NCBI RefSeq assembly: GCF_010233585.1
Contig: NZ_CP045997.1
Coordinates: forward strand, 4,717,284 to 4,781,283
Direction of reading: 5' to 3'
DNA from: Spirosoma endbachense
GTDB taxonomy: Bacteria; Bacteroidota; Bacteroidia; Cytophagales; Spirosomataceae
DNA length: 64,000 nt
Made by a program: the position numbers and the translations under genes. The notes beneath the pieces were generated by a model. It saw nothing but the letters and a program-made list of their open reading frames with translations. It did not search any database and was not told the DNA's origin. Below, piece after piece: positions 17,338-25,147 of the stretch (position 1 is the stretch's first letter; each line of letters begins with the position of its first letter).

Positions 17338-18071
17338 GGCTGTAATTACGTTTAGTAGTGTTGTTTATCTGTTCAAGCTTCATAAGCCAAAGTACGTGCC
17401 AATTTGAATGTATGGCTGATAATCAATGGTTTGTGATTTTTATTGACTGTGGGGTCTGTCCAGTTACGGACAGACCCTGTTCGCTTGTGGACAAAATTAC
17501 ATCAGGATCAGGCCGCCCGAAACAAGCTTCCGATGAAGTGCCGATAACGGCGAACCAAGTGCCTAAAAAAGGGAGTAAAAGGGTAACTTCTGATTCAGAA
17601 ATGTCGGTTGAGCTTATGGCCAATGGGAGGGATACCATGAGCATTGGCGTGGAGCCGTCATATGGATTGGGTTTATCGTAACCGGTAAGTGATTCATGAA
17701 CGTACAGTTGCTTAACTGGCTACCCTGTTTGACCTAGTTTAGTTGGCAATAGCGTGATGTCAGTGGAGTCATGTTCTTCAACCTGACGCTGGCGGTTTCT
17801 CAAAACCGCATCCGGCATGTAGCACTAGGTTTTGAGAATCGCACGGCGAACCCTCCTTGCTGTGTCGGTTTGAAGAAACCGACACAGTATCGCAGAAACC
17901 AATACCACATCTAGGCTAATTCCACGGATCTACTAATGGCGTAGACACTATGATCTTATTCTGTAATGCATGTAGTAGCATGGCTAATATGTACTTATGG
18001 CTTATAAAATAAAGAATTGATAAGAATTGTACTAGGGGAATTAAATACTGATTGCTATATTCTGTAACACA
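17338..18071. other. Intergenic stretch with several hairpins, no convincing gene
   Basis: It holds a 10-bp stem at 17452-17477 (GGGTCTGTCC / GGACAGACCC), an 11-bp pair TTCTCAAAACC / GGTTTTGAGAA at 17797-17838, and a 12-bp stem at 17860-17887 around CTGTGTCGGTTT. A 73-codon minus-strand frame (17423-17644) has one hydrophobic segment but spans the first hairpin and is not supported. The hairpin-dense part at 17790-17890 looks like intergenic repeat material. Confidence 0.5.
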
Positions 18072-18102
18072 AAAAAAGAAAGCCAATTTGGCTTTCTTTT
18101 TT
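18072..18102. terminator. Bidirectional intrinsic terminator
   Basis: Perfect 13-bp stem AAAAAAGAAAGCC / GGCTTTCTTTTTT with a 5-nt loop. The stem ends in A/T tracts on both sides. It lies downstream of the minus-strand gene ending at 18158 and would stop its transcript. Confidence 0.85.
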
Positions 18103-18157
18103 AATAATTCTCAACTACGATTTATTTTAAATAGTGATGGTGGTACTAATTCAACTA

Positions 18158-18478
18158 TTAATCAACGCCCGCTGCTTTCTTCTTCTTATTCTTGGCCACA
18201 GCTTTTAATTCTTTTGCATCACCCTTCATTATTTTTTTCTCGGCTTTCTCTCGTTTACGATCAGCCTTGGCCATTCTTGTATTCGGATCAGAAACACCAG
18301 CTACTTCGATGCCCTTACCTGTTCTGGCGTTCATTTCGTGTTCTTTAGCTTTCGCTATTTTTTTCTCGGCCTTCATTTCTTTTTTGGCCGCTTTTCCTTC
18401 CTGAACGGCTTGAGCGTATCCAGGTCCTGCTACTGCCAGCAATGCGCAGACTGATGCAGCAATGATGATTTTTTTCAT
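18158..18478 (-). CDS. Lysine-rich exported protein, function unknown
   Basis: 106 residues. A clear signal peptide (MKKIIIAASVCALLAVAGPGYAQ) is followed by a highly charged mature part rich in Lys, Ala, Glu and Met, with repeated 'KAxKKxxKAEKKIxKAK' and 'AKADRKREKAEKKIMKG' phrases and ending in KKKK. It is probably helical and strongly basic. I recognise no domain; similar low-complexity secreted proteins occur in Cytophagales. The terminator at 18072 and an upstream AT-rich gap bound it as a single-gene unit. Confidence 0.7.
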   Translation of the reverse strand: MKKIIIAASVCALLAVAGPGYAQAVQEGKAAKKEMKAEKKIAKAKEHEMNARTGKGIEVAGVSDPNTRMAKADRKREKAEKKIMKGDAKELKAVAKNKKKKAAGVD

Positions 18479-19233
18479 AGCGTTAAAGTAATTAGTAATG
18501 CCTCACTACTCAGTGAGGGAGGGATTCATTATAATAACGACCATTTCTCTGCCATGTTTTATATTTTTGCCAATACTATTTATATTAATCATGAATAGAT
18601 AGTCGTGATAAATAGAGTTAATATACTGAATATGAGTAAATTATAATTCAATTAATTGAATAGAATATTTGATCAAGCGGTTATAGAAAGCAAGCTATTT
18701 AGTTGAATTATAAATAAATTCATTTGCCTTTTTGTCTTATATTAAAGAACTATTTTCAGGATGAGTGCTTTATTCGTTCATCTAAAATAATATAACTTAT
18801 TATTTTGATTGGATTATTGAAATAGCTCGTTTTAACTAGTTGGATAAATGAACTATTGTGAATGTATTTAGACTCGATAAGAAAAATTTACGATGGCTAA
18901 TTTATAAGCTTTTTTAAGTTATAAATCGTTGGTTCTAAAACGTAATTGAGTTTATGAGAACCTAGACCGATTACTCCCTTTGCCAAGAGCTGGCCCAAAG
19001 CTAAATACTATATTACTTGCCTTAATAAAGGCTTATTCATCGAAAATGACTATTTTTGTATATAGTATTTATTTGAATTTTAGATAGAAATAATGAATTG
19101 TATTTATAAAAATTACATTTGAATAGAAGTGAATACTGTAGAATAGCAATAAATGATCTTGGGTATCAGAGCCAGAATAAAGGACAACTAGAAATAGAAT
19201 ATTATTGTTGTTGAATGGCATTGAAATAGAAAA
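18479..19233. other. AT-rich intergenic stretch without a recognised gene
   Basis: About 750 bp of markedly AT-rich DNA between two minus-strand genes. All frames are broken by frequent stops. I see no RNA gene, long inverted repeat or mobile-element end. It probably contains the promoter of the lysine-rich protein gene near its left end. Confidence 0.5.
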
Positions 19234-19274
19234 GGGATTGCCTGCTTTTCTTGAAAAATGTAGCAGACAATCCC
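19234..19274 (-). terminator. Terminator of the outer-membrane protein gene
   Basis: Arms 19234-19245 and 19263-19274 form a 12-bp stem that is perfect in the minus-strand RNA when one G-U pair is allowed. On that strand it is followed by TTTTCTATTTC, a broken U tract. It lies 32 bp beyond the stop of the gene at 19306. Confidence 0.7.
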
Positions 19275-19305
19275 AGAAAGAATAACACCTCTTTAAAAAC
19301 GTAAA

Positions 19306-20160
19306 TTAGAAGCGGAATCCGAGGTTAAATGCAAATATCCGGCGTTTGGTATCGGCATTATCAAACACATTCTGGAGGCCCAGATTATAGACTGCGTCGA
19401 GCGTTAAGGGGCCAAGGTTGATTCCTGCTCCGGCCAGACCATTTAGAATCGTGCGGTTCAAATCATCGGCCCCCAACTTGAAATTATTATTGCCAACTGC
19501 TACCAGCGAGGCAAATTCAGCGCCCACCTGTAACCGTAGGCCAAGCGCACTGCCAATACGGACGCCAACGTAAGCCGGAATAGCCAAAAAGTGTTGATCG
19601 ATTTGGCCTCTTACCTCGCTAGAAACTGATCCGGGTGTTGTGCCCTGTCCCGTACGTATCAGATTAGTGGTCGAATTACGATACTCAAGACCAAGTTGCC
19701 CGAAGATAGTACCACCTGAACGACCATAAATACCAGCCTGCCAGCCGGCCCGGTAGGCATTGTCGGGCGTAACTTCATGCACAAAACGGGACAAATTGAC
19801 ACCTGCATAAATACCGAATTTGCCGGCTTTCCACCTATCCTTATCTGACTTCTGAGAGCTGACGGCATTCGCCTGTTCGTAGGGAGCAGCGGTTGTTGTT
19901 GTCGTTGTCGTTGTGGTCTGATTGTAGCTGTTTGTTGACGGTGTTGCCGACGCTTTATTCTGATTCGACACACTATCGGTTGACATAGTGGTCGGTGTCG
20001 CCGAATAAGTAGTGCCGGTTGTTCTGGTTGTATCGGTTACCGGCGTTGCGTTATAGGTCGATGTGCTCGTCGTTGTTGACGTCGTATTTGTCGTGCCCTG
20101 GCCATTAACCAGGCTTGCTCCCAGCAAGCAACTTGCCAGTAGTGTGAGTTGAGTTTTCAT
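19306..20160 (-). CDS. PorT-like outer-membrane beta-barrel protein with Thr-rich linker
   Basis: 284 residues. A signal peptide (MKTQLTLLASCLLGASLVNGQ) precedes a low-complexity Thr/Ser/Asn/Gln region of about 70-80 residues with runs of Thr. The C-terminal barrel domain starts near residue 113 with GKFGIYAGVNLSRFVHEV and ends RRIFAFNLGFRF, the terminal-Phe beta-signal of outer-membrane proteins. The pattern matches the PorT/OMP_b-brl families widespread in Bacteroidota. The Thr repeat is encoded by imperfect short repeats and may vary in length between strains. The function is unknown. Confidence 0.8.
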   Translation of the reverse strand: MKTQLTLLASCLLGASLVNGQGTTNTTSTTTSTSTYNATPVTDTTRTTGTTYSATPTTMSTDSVSNQNKASATPSTNSYNQTTTTTTTTTAAPYEQANAVSSQKSDKDRWKAGKFGIYAGVNLSRFVHEVTPDNAYRAGWQAGIYGRSGGTIFGQLGLEYRNSTTNLIRTGQGTTPGSVSSEVRGQIDQHFLAIPAYVGVRIGSALGLRLQVGAEFASLVAVGNNNFKLGADDLNRTILNGLAGAGINLGPLTLDAVYNLGLQNVFDNADTKRRIFAFNLGFRF

Positions 20161-20274
20161 ACTATTTATTTTACGTTGAGTTAAAAATGAAATTAGAATT
20201 AATGCTTCAGCAGCAACCTAGTAAACTGATTTTCTTTACATTGTTTCTTCTACAACTTCCTGCAAAAAGCTAGC

Positions 20275-20769
20275 CTATAGGGTACCAGCAGGTTGATGTT
20301 TATAGGCTATACTACCTTTTAGACCAGTCTGTAACTTTTTGGCCAGCTCATCCATATACGAAAAGCCCATTCGTTGGCGGAAAGTCCGTCCTTTAGTGTA
20401 AGTGATAGGGACGGCTATGTTAACAACTGATCCAGTACCATCATTACTCCCTTCCAAAAGTTGTCCCATTAGTTTTACGACCCCGGTATTTACCCACAGT
20501 CGGCCTTCAAAAACTAACCCTTTGCTGGTCAATATGGAAGTAGGGAGGGACCGTATCCGCAACACATCTTTTTCGGCCGAAAAGGAGAGGGATTCGGCAG
20601 TCAATACCTGAGTAATAACTAAGTAAGCATCCTTATCCGCCAGACTTGTAGAAAGTACAATGGTATTGGCTCCAACAAACGGCCCATATTGTGCCCATGA
20701 CGGAATAGTGGTCGTGCAAATCAGGAGGGCTATCCAGTAGCCAGTCCGGAAACAAAATATATGTTTCAT
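20275..20769 (-). CDS. Exported protein of unknown function
   Basis: 164 residues with a signal peptide (hydrophobic WIALLICTTTIPSWAQ) and a mature beta-rich part, including LVFEGRLWVNTGVVKLMGQLLEG and VVNIAVPITYTKG. No known motif is recognised. It lies between the barrel-protein gene and a stand-alone LytTR gene on the same strand, with about 90 bp to the latter, so the three may be functionally linked. Base use is like its neighbours. Confidence 0.65.
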   Translation of the reverse strand: MKHIFCFRTGYWIALLICTTTIPSWAQYGPFVGANTIVLSTSLADKDAYLVITQVLTAESLSFSAEKDVLRIRSLPTSILTSKGLVFEGRLWVNTGVVKLMGQLLEGSNDGTGSVVNIAVPITYTKGRTFRQRMGFSYMDELAKKLQTGLKGSIAYKHQPAGTL

Positions 20770-20859
20770 CAGCGTAGGTTCTGAGACTGATTTAGTTGTA
20801 TCGATTAGTGCTGAAACAGGCTTTGACCATCCACTCTTTGGTTGTGTAGTACATCGTTT

Positions 20860-21219
20860 TCAGGATGGTACCTTAAGTAGGGCGAGCTTATCACGGATTC
20901 GTTGCAGTCTACGTCGAGCTACCGGAATAGGAGCATCATTAGCCAGCATCAGTTCCATTGATCGGCCATCGAGTCGGTCAACGCCAACAATATGGCGATA
21001 GTTAATTAGTGTAGACTTGTTGGCTCTTAGAAAACTGGGCAACCGATCTTCAAAGAGCTTTAGTGTTTGGCTAGAGACAATAGGGCTTTTTGCACCCTGG
21101 CAATAGATTCGGGTATAGTTCCCATAACCTTTGCAGTGAGTAATTAAGCAGACAGGAATCGGTTTTTGGATTCCAGGTATCTTAATTGTCTCGTTTTTGG
21201 GATGTGCGCTCTTACTCAT
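20860..21219 (-). CDS. Stand-alone LytTR DNA-binding protein
   Basis: 119 residues consisting essentially of one LytTR domain: HCKGYGNYTRIYCQGAKSPIVSSQTLKLFEDRLPSFLRANKSTLINYRHIVGVDRLDGRSMELMLAND is its core (positions about 30-100), with the typical 'fl R.hks.lvN..hI..' helix. There is no receiver domain. It is likely a transcription regulator of a nearby gene, perhaps the exported protein downstream (20275), and is not controlled by a classical phospho-relay. Confidence 0.85.
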   Translation of the reverse strand: MSKSAHPKNETIKIPGIQKPIPVCLITHCKGYGNYTRIYCQGAKSPIVSSQTLKLFEDRLPSFLRANKSTLINYRHIVGVDRLDGRSMELMLANDAPIPVARRRLQRIRDKLALLKVPS

Positions 21220-21374
21220 ACAAAAAAGTAACTAATAAAGAAGTTTAGGTAGAAACTACCAATGACATAAAAGCCGTGTATCGGCATATGAACAGGCTGA
21301 GGCAGGAAAATAAGGCTCATCAGAGACAAGCCTATTTTCAACTCTGCGTCAATTGTATTTCCTTGAGAAGTGGA

Positions 21375-21581
21375 TCAATGGGCTAGTTTTCTTTTGAAGA
21401 AATCAAATCCAGCATAGGTGTATATCAAAATAGCGCCTGTTTCCAGCAAGGCTTCGGCATGGTTTGCCGCGTAAACTCCGGTCTTAAAATCCTCAATCCA
21501 ATCAACTAGTGCGAGAAAATAGCCTGCTACGCAAGCCAGTAAACAAACAGTCACTCCGAAAATAAGCAGTCCCTGCCGCAT
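21375..21581 (-). CDS. Small two-helix membrane protein, function unknown
   Basis: 68 residues with two hydrophobic segments (LLIFGVTVCLLACVAGYFLALV and ALLETGAILIYTYAGF) separated by a short polar loop, ending in the basic KRKLAH. No family is recognised. The reading frame starts at an ATG and its composition fits a real small inner-membrane protein, but it is short and unsupported by neighbours. Confidence 0.55.
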   Translation of the reverse strand: MRQGLLIFGVTVCLLACVAGYFLALVDWIEDFKTGVYAANHAEALLETGAILIYTYAGFDFFKRKLAH

Positions 21582-22210
21582 AGGATGTTTGGGTTAATAG
21601 TGCTTTCTCGTCAAATGAGAAGGTAGGCTGGATAGCTACTTTACATACAAAATATCGACCAGTGGTTTTTACTCAGGTGTGTCCAAGCCGCTAAATTCCA
21701 TGTACAAACAGATGAAAAAAGCGGTTAATCACCTAATAATGAAGATTGCTCCCTAGTTATTTTTTACTAAGGAGCTATACTTTTCGTGAGTAGGGCACAG
21801 AGGCATACTACTAATATGGGGAATATGTTCTACAGCTTCGGGGGCTAATAGCGACGGCCTCTGGATCATTAATTAATTTAACTAGTCTAAATTAACGACT
21901 AGTACTATACGTTTATGCAAATAACAGCTATTTATGAGTTCTTGGTTATAAACGTGGTGTTGACAACTACCAGACTAACCTTAATGTACTCGGCTACTAC
22001 CTGAAGTCCCGTAATTAATACAGAACATCCGTTGACACATCGATCTCTTGAAATCTGTATTAATTTCTATCGGAGTCAGTGCCAATGGCATGCCCTCTTC
22101 GGCTATGCAAATAACGATCTGAGGCTAATTAGTCAGGTATAATCGGTACAGTATAAGGCTCTGCCAGTTAGTTTTTAATAAGGGGCGAGGCTACATACAA
22201 AAGTTACTAT
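21582..22210. other. Intergenic stretch, no recognised gene
   Basis: About 630 bp upstream of the small membrane protein and beyond the end of the MFS gene. All frames carry stops at short intervals. No RNA gene or repeat shared with other parts of the window was noticed. A promoter for the minus-strand gene at 21375 should lie near its left end. Confidence 0.45.
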
Positions 22211-22294
22211 CATAGGCCTTTCGCTGTGACGCGTGCCACGATTATCAACAACAGCATCGGTAACCGTGGCACGCGTCACAGCGAAAGGCCTATG
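22211..22294. terminator. Very long perfect hairpin after the MFS gene
   Basis: Arms 22211-22240 and 22265-22294 are perfect reverse complements over 30 bp with a 24-nt loop. It begins 15 bp past the MFS stop on the minus strand. It has no strong U tract. It is far longer than a normal intrinsic terminator, so it may act as a transcript barrier or mRNA 3' protector. Confidence 0.75.
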
Positions 22295-22308
22295 TCTGAG
22301 TGGCAGAT

Positions 22309-23607
22309 TCATTCTTCTAAATAATTCAAATCCTTGTCATGCGTTTCAGGTATTGTCAGGATGGCGTAAAACCCGATTATGAAACTGACCAGACCAACAA
22401 TGGCACCGGCATTAATGATAGTTAGCGAAGGCTTTAGTGCCTGATAACTCAAAGTCATTGGAATCAGGAAGGCGCGAACCATATTTGGAATTGTGGTGGC
22501 TGCGGTAGCGCGGAGATTGGTGCCAAACTGTTCAGCACTAATGGTCACGAACATAGCCCAGTAGCCATTACCAAATCCCAGACCTAAACAGAGACAATAG
22601 AAAATAGTGGCACTTTTGATCCCGATGTATAAGTAAAGCAAGCTGAATACAAGCGCAATGGCCATAAAAAGGGTAATCGCTTTTTTGCGCGATTTCAGTG
22701 ACTGACTAATGAAACCGTTGGACAGATCGCCGATGGCCATTCCAATGTATAACCAGGTAATGGCTAAACCTGGTTGAATTTCTTCGGCTATGCCTAATGC
22801 TCGTCCAAATTCATTACTGAACGAAGCCAGAATGCCGGTAATAAACCAGGTTGGAATGCCAATTCCAATGCATTTAAGGTAGCGGCTGAGCCGATCCGCA
22901 TTGGTAAAAAAGGCAAAGAAGTTACCCCGGCTAACGTGTTTTTGCTCGGTTATGCTGGTGAACATACCCGATTCAATCACCCCAATTCGTAAAAATAGCA
23001 AACCAAATCCTAAACCACCTCCAACGAAAAAAGCCGTTTCCCAGTCGAACAATTTAACCGTAAAGTAGGCGACTACAGCTCCCAAAACCCCAATTCCAGC
23101 CACAAGTGAGGTGGCTATAGCCCGTTTTTCTTTCGGTAGAATTTCGCTGACGAGTGTAATTCCGGCGCCTAATTCACCAGCCAGCCCGACACCTGCTACA
23201 AAGCGCATCAGTGCATAATAGGTGACAGGGTCCATGAATGTTACGTGCTTTACAAATCCACAGGCAATATTGGCAATAGAGTACGTAATGATACTGCCAA
23301 ATAACACCGATAGTCGTCCGCGCTTATCGCCAAGAACACCCCATAAGATGCCTCCGAGCAGTAAACCCGCCATTTGCCAGTTTATGATGCGTCCGCCTAT
23401 CGTTGAAATCTGGTCGGGAGCAAGGCCCAAATCTTTCAGACTCGGTACGCGAACAATTCCAAACAGAAGCAGGTCGTAAATATCGACGAAGTAGCCTAAT
23501 GCTGCCACAATGACTGGCAAACTAAATAAACCAGCTGGTGCCGCAGTCTGACGGTTCGGTTGTGCGGAACCGCCAGCCGGTTTGGATGAAGCATCAGGAA
23601 CAACCAT
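22309..23607 (-). CDS. Major facilitator superfamily transporter
   Basis: 432 residues with about twelve hydrophobic helices. The loop 2-3 motif appears as GGILWGVLGDKRGRLSVLFGS, the classic MFS G-x-x-x-D-R-x-G-R-R-like signature, and LMRFVAGVGLAGELGAGITLVSEILPKEKRA covers the sugar/acid-transporter region around helices 4-5. A cytoplasmic N-terminal tail of about 25 residues is Pro/Ala-rich. It is a proton-driven uptake or efflux carrier. Its neighbours (Nudix regulator, sugar genes) suggest a sugar or sugar-acid substrate. A TAAATTTG -7 box lies 32 nt upstream. Confidence 0.9.
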   Translation of the reverse strand: MVVPDASSKPAGGSAQPNRQTAAPAGLFSLPVIVAALGYFVDIYDLLLFGIVRVPSLKDLGLAPDQISTIGGRIINWQMAGLLLGGILWGVLGDKRGRLSVLFGSIITYSIANIACGFVKHVTFMDPVTYYALMRFVAGVGLAGELGAGITLVSEILPKEKRAIATSLVAGIGVLGAVVAYFTVKLFDWETAFFVGGGLGFGLLFLRIGVIESGMFTSITEQKHVSRGNFFAFFTNADRLSRYLKCIGIGIPTWFITGILASFSNEFGRALGIAEEIQPGLAITWLYIGMAIGDLSNGFISQSLKSRKKAITLFMAIALVFSLLYLYIGIKSATIFYCLCLGLGFGNGYWAMFVTISAEQFGTNLRATAATTIPNMVRAFLIPMTLSYQALKPSLTIINAGAIVGLVSFIIGFYAILTIPETHDKDLNYLEE

Positions 23608-23638
23608 GAGTAAGTGATGAGTTATTGAAATAATTTGT

Positions 23639-23646
23639 CAAATTTA
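23639..23646 (-). promoter_or_regulatory. -7 promoter box of the MFS gene
   Basis: On the minus strand this reads TAAATTTG, a match to TAnnTTTG, 32 nt before the ATG at 23607. The surrounding 100 bp are AT-rich and contain a degenerate TATTGTATAA-like half-site that faintly resembles the palindrome at 25073, too weak to call an operator. Confidence 0.45.
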
Positions 23647-23880
23647 TTGAATAACAAAATAATATATTGTATAATCAGGTAAATGGTGTAATATTTTTAC
23701 GTCTTTGTGTGAAGTATGGTACATTCCTGAGCTTATGCCCTAAGCAGGCCAGGCAATTGATAACTGATATAGAAAACAAAAAGAATGATCAACGCCGGAT
23801 ATCCATAGCTTAGGCAACGTAATCTCTGAATTGAAAAATTGGGAGCTGTTGCAACCTAAGAAAATTAGGGGGAACTAGGC

Positions 23881-24606
23881 TTATCGCTGGAAGCGATACA
23901 GGAAAGGAGCTTTGTTGGCAGCGCCGGTGAATTTTTTTTCCAGACGTTCCAATACATTTAAGTCCAGAATTTTTTTCTGGAAGTTGTTTCTGGCGAAGGG
24001 TTTATCATAAATGGCTTCGTATAATTCCTGCACCTCTTTCATGGTAAACGTTTCGGGAAGCAGGTTAAAGCCAATCAATTTCTGGTCAAGATTTAGCCGC
24101 AGGGTTTCGAGAGCCTGGGCTACCATCTCGTTATGGTCCATGATCATGGTGGGTAAATCCCGGATCGGATACCACTCCATGGACTCATCGATTTCACTTT
24201 TTTGAGGAATTACTTTATATATATCTACTAAAGCATAATAACCGATGGACACAAACCGCCGGGTAATCCATTCCAGTTCTTTTCGGTTGAATCGATTATC
24301 TCCCAGTTTATCTTCATTGAGGTGGATTATCCGCTCAAGAAACGAACTATTGCTTCGCTCAGCATCACCAAACACTCTGAATTGGTCCAGATAAATATCC
24401 TTTATACCTGTCCGCTCTTCTAAAATGCGCTGGGCCGCCTGATCGATGCCTTCTCCCTGAAAAATAAAGCCACTGGGGAGCGCCCAGAAATCACCCCGAA
24501 AATCAAGTTTTGGAACTAGTACGTTGAGCTGTTTTTGCTGATAGCCAAAAATGACGCAATCAATCGAAAGCTGTTGAATATAATTCTGTTCACTCGGAGA
24601 ATGCAT
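23881..24606 (-). CDS. Nudix-type transcriptional regulator (NrtR/AraR-like)
   Basis: 241 residues with an N-terminal Nudix domain (about 10-150) starting VIFGYQQKQLNVLVPKLDFRGDFWALPSGFIFQGEGIDQAAQRILEERTGI. Its Nudix box is degenerate (IDQAAQRILEERTGI in place of GxxxxxEx7REUxEExGU), so hydrolysis is doubtful. The C-terminal 80 residues form a winged helix (FTMKEVQELYEAIYDKPFARNNFQKKILDLNVLE). This is the architecture of Bacteroidota sugar-sensing Nudix repressors. It lies directly downstream of the decayed GH2 gene, probably in one transcript. The 27-bp palindrome upstream at 25073 is the obvious candidate operator. Confidence 0.88.
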   Translation of the reverse strand: MHSPSEQNYIQQLSIDCVIFGYQQKQLNVLVPKLDFRGDFWALPSGFIFQGEGIDQAAQRILEERTGIKDIYLDQFRVFGDAERSNSSFLERIIHLNEDKLGDNRFNRKELEWITRRFVSIGYYALVDIYKVIPQKSEIDESMEWYPIRDLPTMIMDHNEMVAQALETLRLNLDQKLIGFNLLPETFTMKEVQELYEAIYDKPFARNNFQKKILDLNVLERLEKKFTGAANKAPFLYRFQR

Positions 24607-24664
24607 GGCCTACTGGATCGATATTGGTAAGAAATCAGGCGGTAAACTTACGCATCCTGACGGC

Positions 24665-25002
24665 TTACTGGGAGAGAAAAACGAATTTGCTGGGTTCCTT
24701 TTTATTCGCCCAGAGTGAACGCAGGAAAAACGAGGCAGCTTTCGGTCGCGGGTGAAAACGCCTTTGTAATTGACGCCCCCGGAATGCGTTTCGTTCCGGC
24801 CGTTTTGCCAGTTTTCTTTCACACCAGCTTCCAGCGAGTCTTTCCTGAATTGCCAGATCCCGGACAGGTTCAGGGTGTTACGGAGGTCATTTTGTCGAGG
24901 AAACAAAGCCATGCTCGCAAAGTCGGTGCTACTGATGGATTGAGCCTGGATGGGTGTATGCCATACTTCCAGCAGTAAGGTATATAGGGTATGGAACGGC
25001 AT
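24665..25002 (-). pseudogene. GH2 beta-glucuronidase remnant with internal deletion
   Basis: The 5' part encodes FPRQNDLRNTLNLSGIWQFR followed by DSLEAGVKENWQNG, the N-terminal start of GH2 beta-glucuronidases. It then joins directly to GGVNYKGVFTRDR, and in the next frame PKAASFFLRSLW to a TAA. This matches the C-terminal end of the same family (compare NKKGIFTRDRKPKSAAFLL in E. coli GusA). The middle, roughly 500 codons including the catalytic core, is missing, and a frameshift follows the junction near 24781-24800. The signal peptide at the start is also degenerate. The remnant cannot make an active enzyme. It still lies downstream of its promoter box and upstream of the regulator gene. 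Confidence 0.75.
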
Positions 25003-25049
25003 GTTGTGTTTGATTAATGGCGACTATCGCTTGTTGGAGGATGGTACTA

Positions 25050-25057
25050 CAAATGTA
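25050..25057 (-). promoter_or_regulatory. -7 promoter box toward the GH2 remnant and regulator
   Basis: On the minus strand it reads TACATTTG, a perfect TAnnTTTG match 48 nt before the remnant's start codon. The palindrome at 25073-25099 lies 15 bp upstream of it, over the -33 region. Confidence 0.6.
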
Positions 25058-25072
25058 TAGAATTGGATAAAA

Positions 25073-25099
25073 TTTATTGTCTATAATATAGACAATAAA
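25073..25099. promoter_or_regulatory. 27-bp perfect palindromic operator between divergent promoters
   Basis: Arms 25073-25085 (TTTATTGTCTATA) and 25087-25099 (TATAGACAATAAA) are perfect reverse complements around a single A. It sits centrally between the minus-strand -7 box at 25050-25057 and the plus-strand -7 box at 25113-25120, 15 and 13 bp away. Such geometry suits a dimeric repressor that blocks both promoters. The Nudix regulator at 23881 is the natural candidate. Confidence 0.8.
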
Positions 25100-25112
25100 A
25101 AAAATTCTTTTC

Positions 25113-25120
25113 TACCTTTG
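25113..25120 (+). promoter_or_regulatory. -7 promoter box of the ThuA/sugar dehydrogenase gene
   Basis: TACCTTTG matches TAnnTTTG and lies 27 nt before the preferred ATG at 25148. It overlaps a possible TTG start at 25118, which argues that translation begins at 25148 instead. Confidence 0.6.
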
Positions 25121-25147
25121 CTCAAACGAGTGAAAATAGTAACTGAA

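Noticed and set aside
17423..17644. 73-codon minus-strand frame with a hydrophobic segment
   Set aside because: It spans a 10-bp hairpin, shows no signal peptide or family motif, and lacks a promoter-like box. Kept as part of the gene-poor stretch.
25073..25099. Palindrome as a transcription terminator
   Set aside because: It lies upstream of both divergent genes between their promoter boxes and is AT-rich, so an operator is the better reading.
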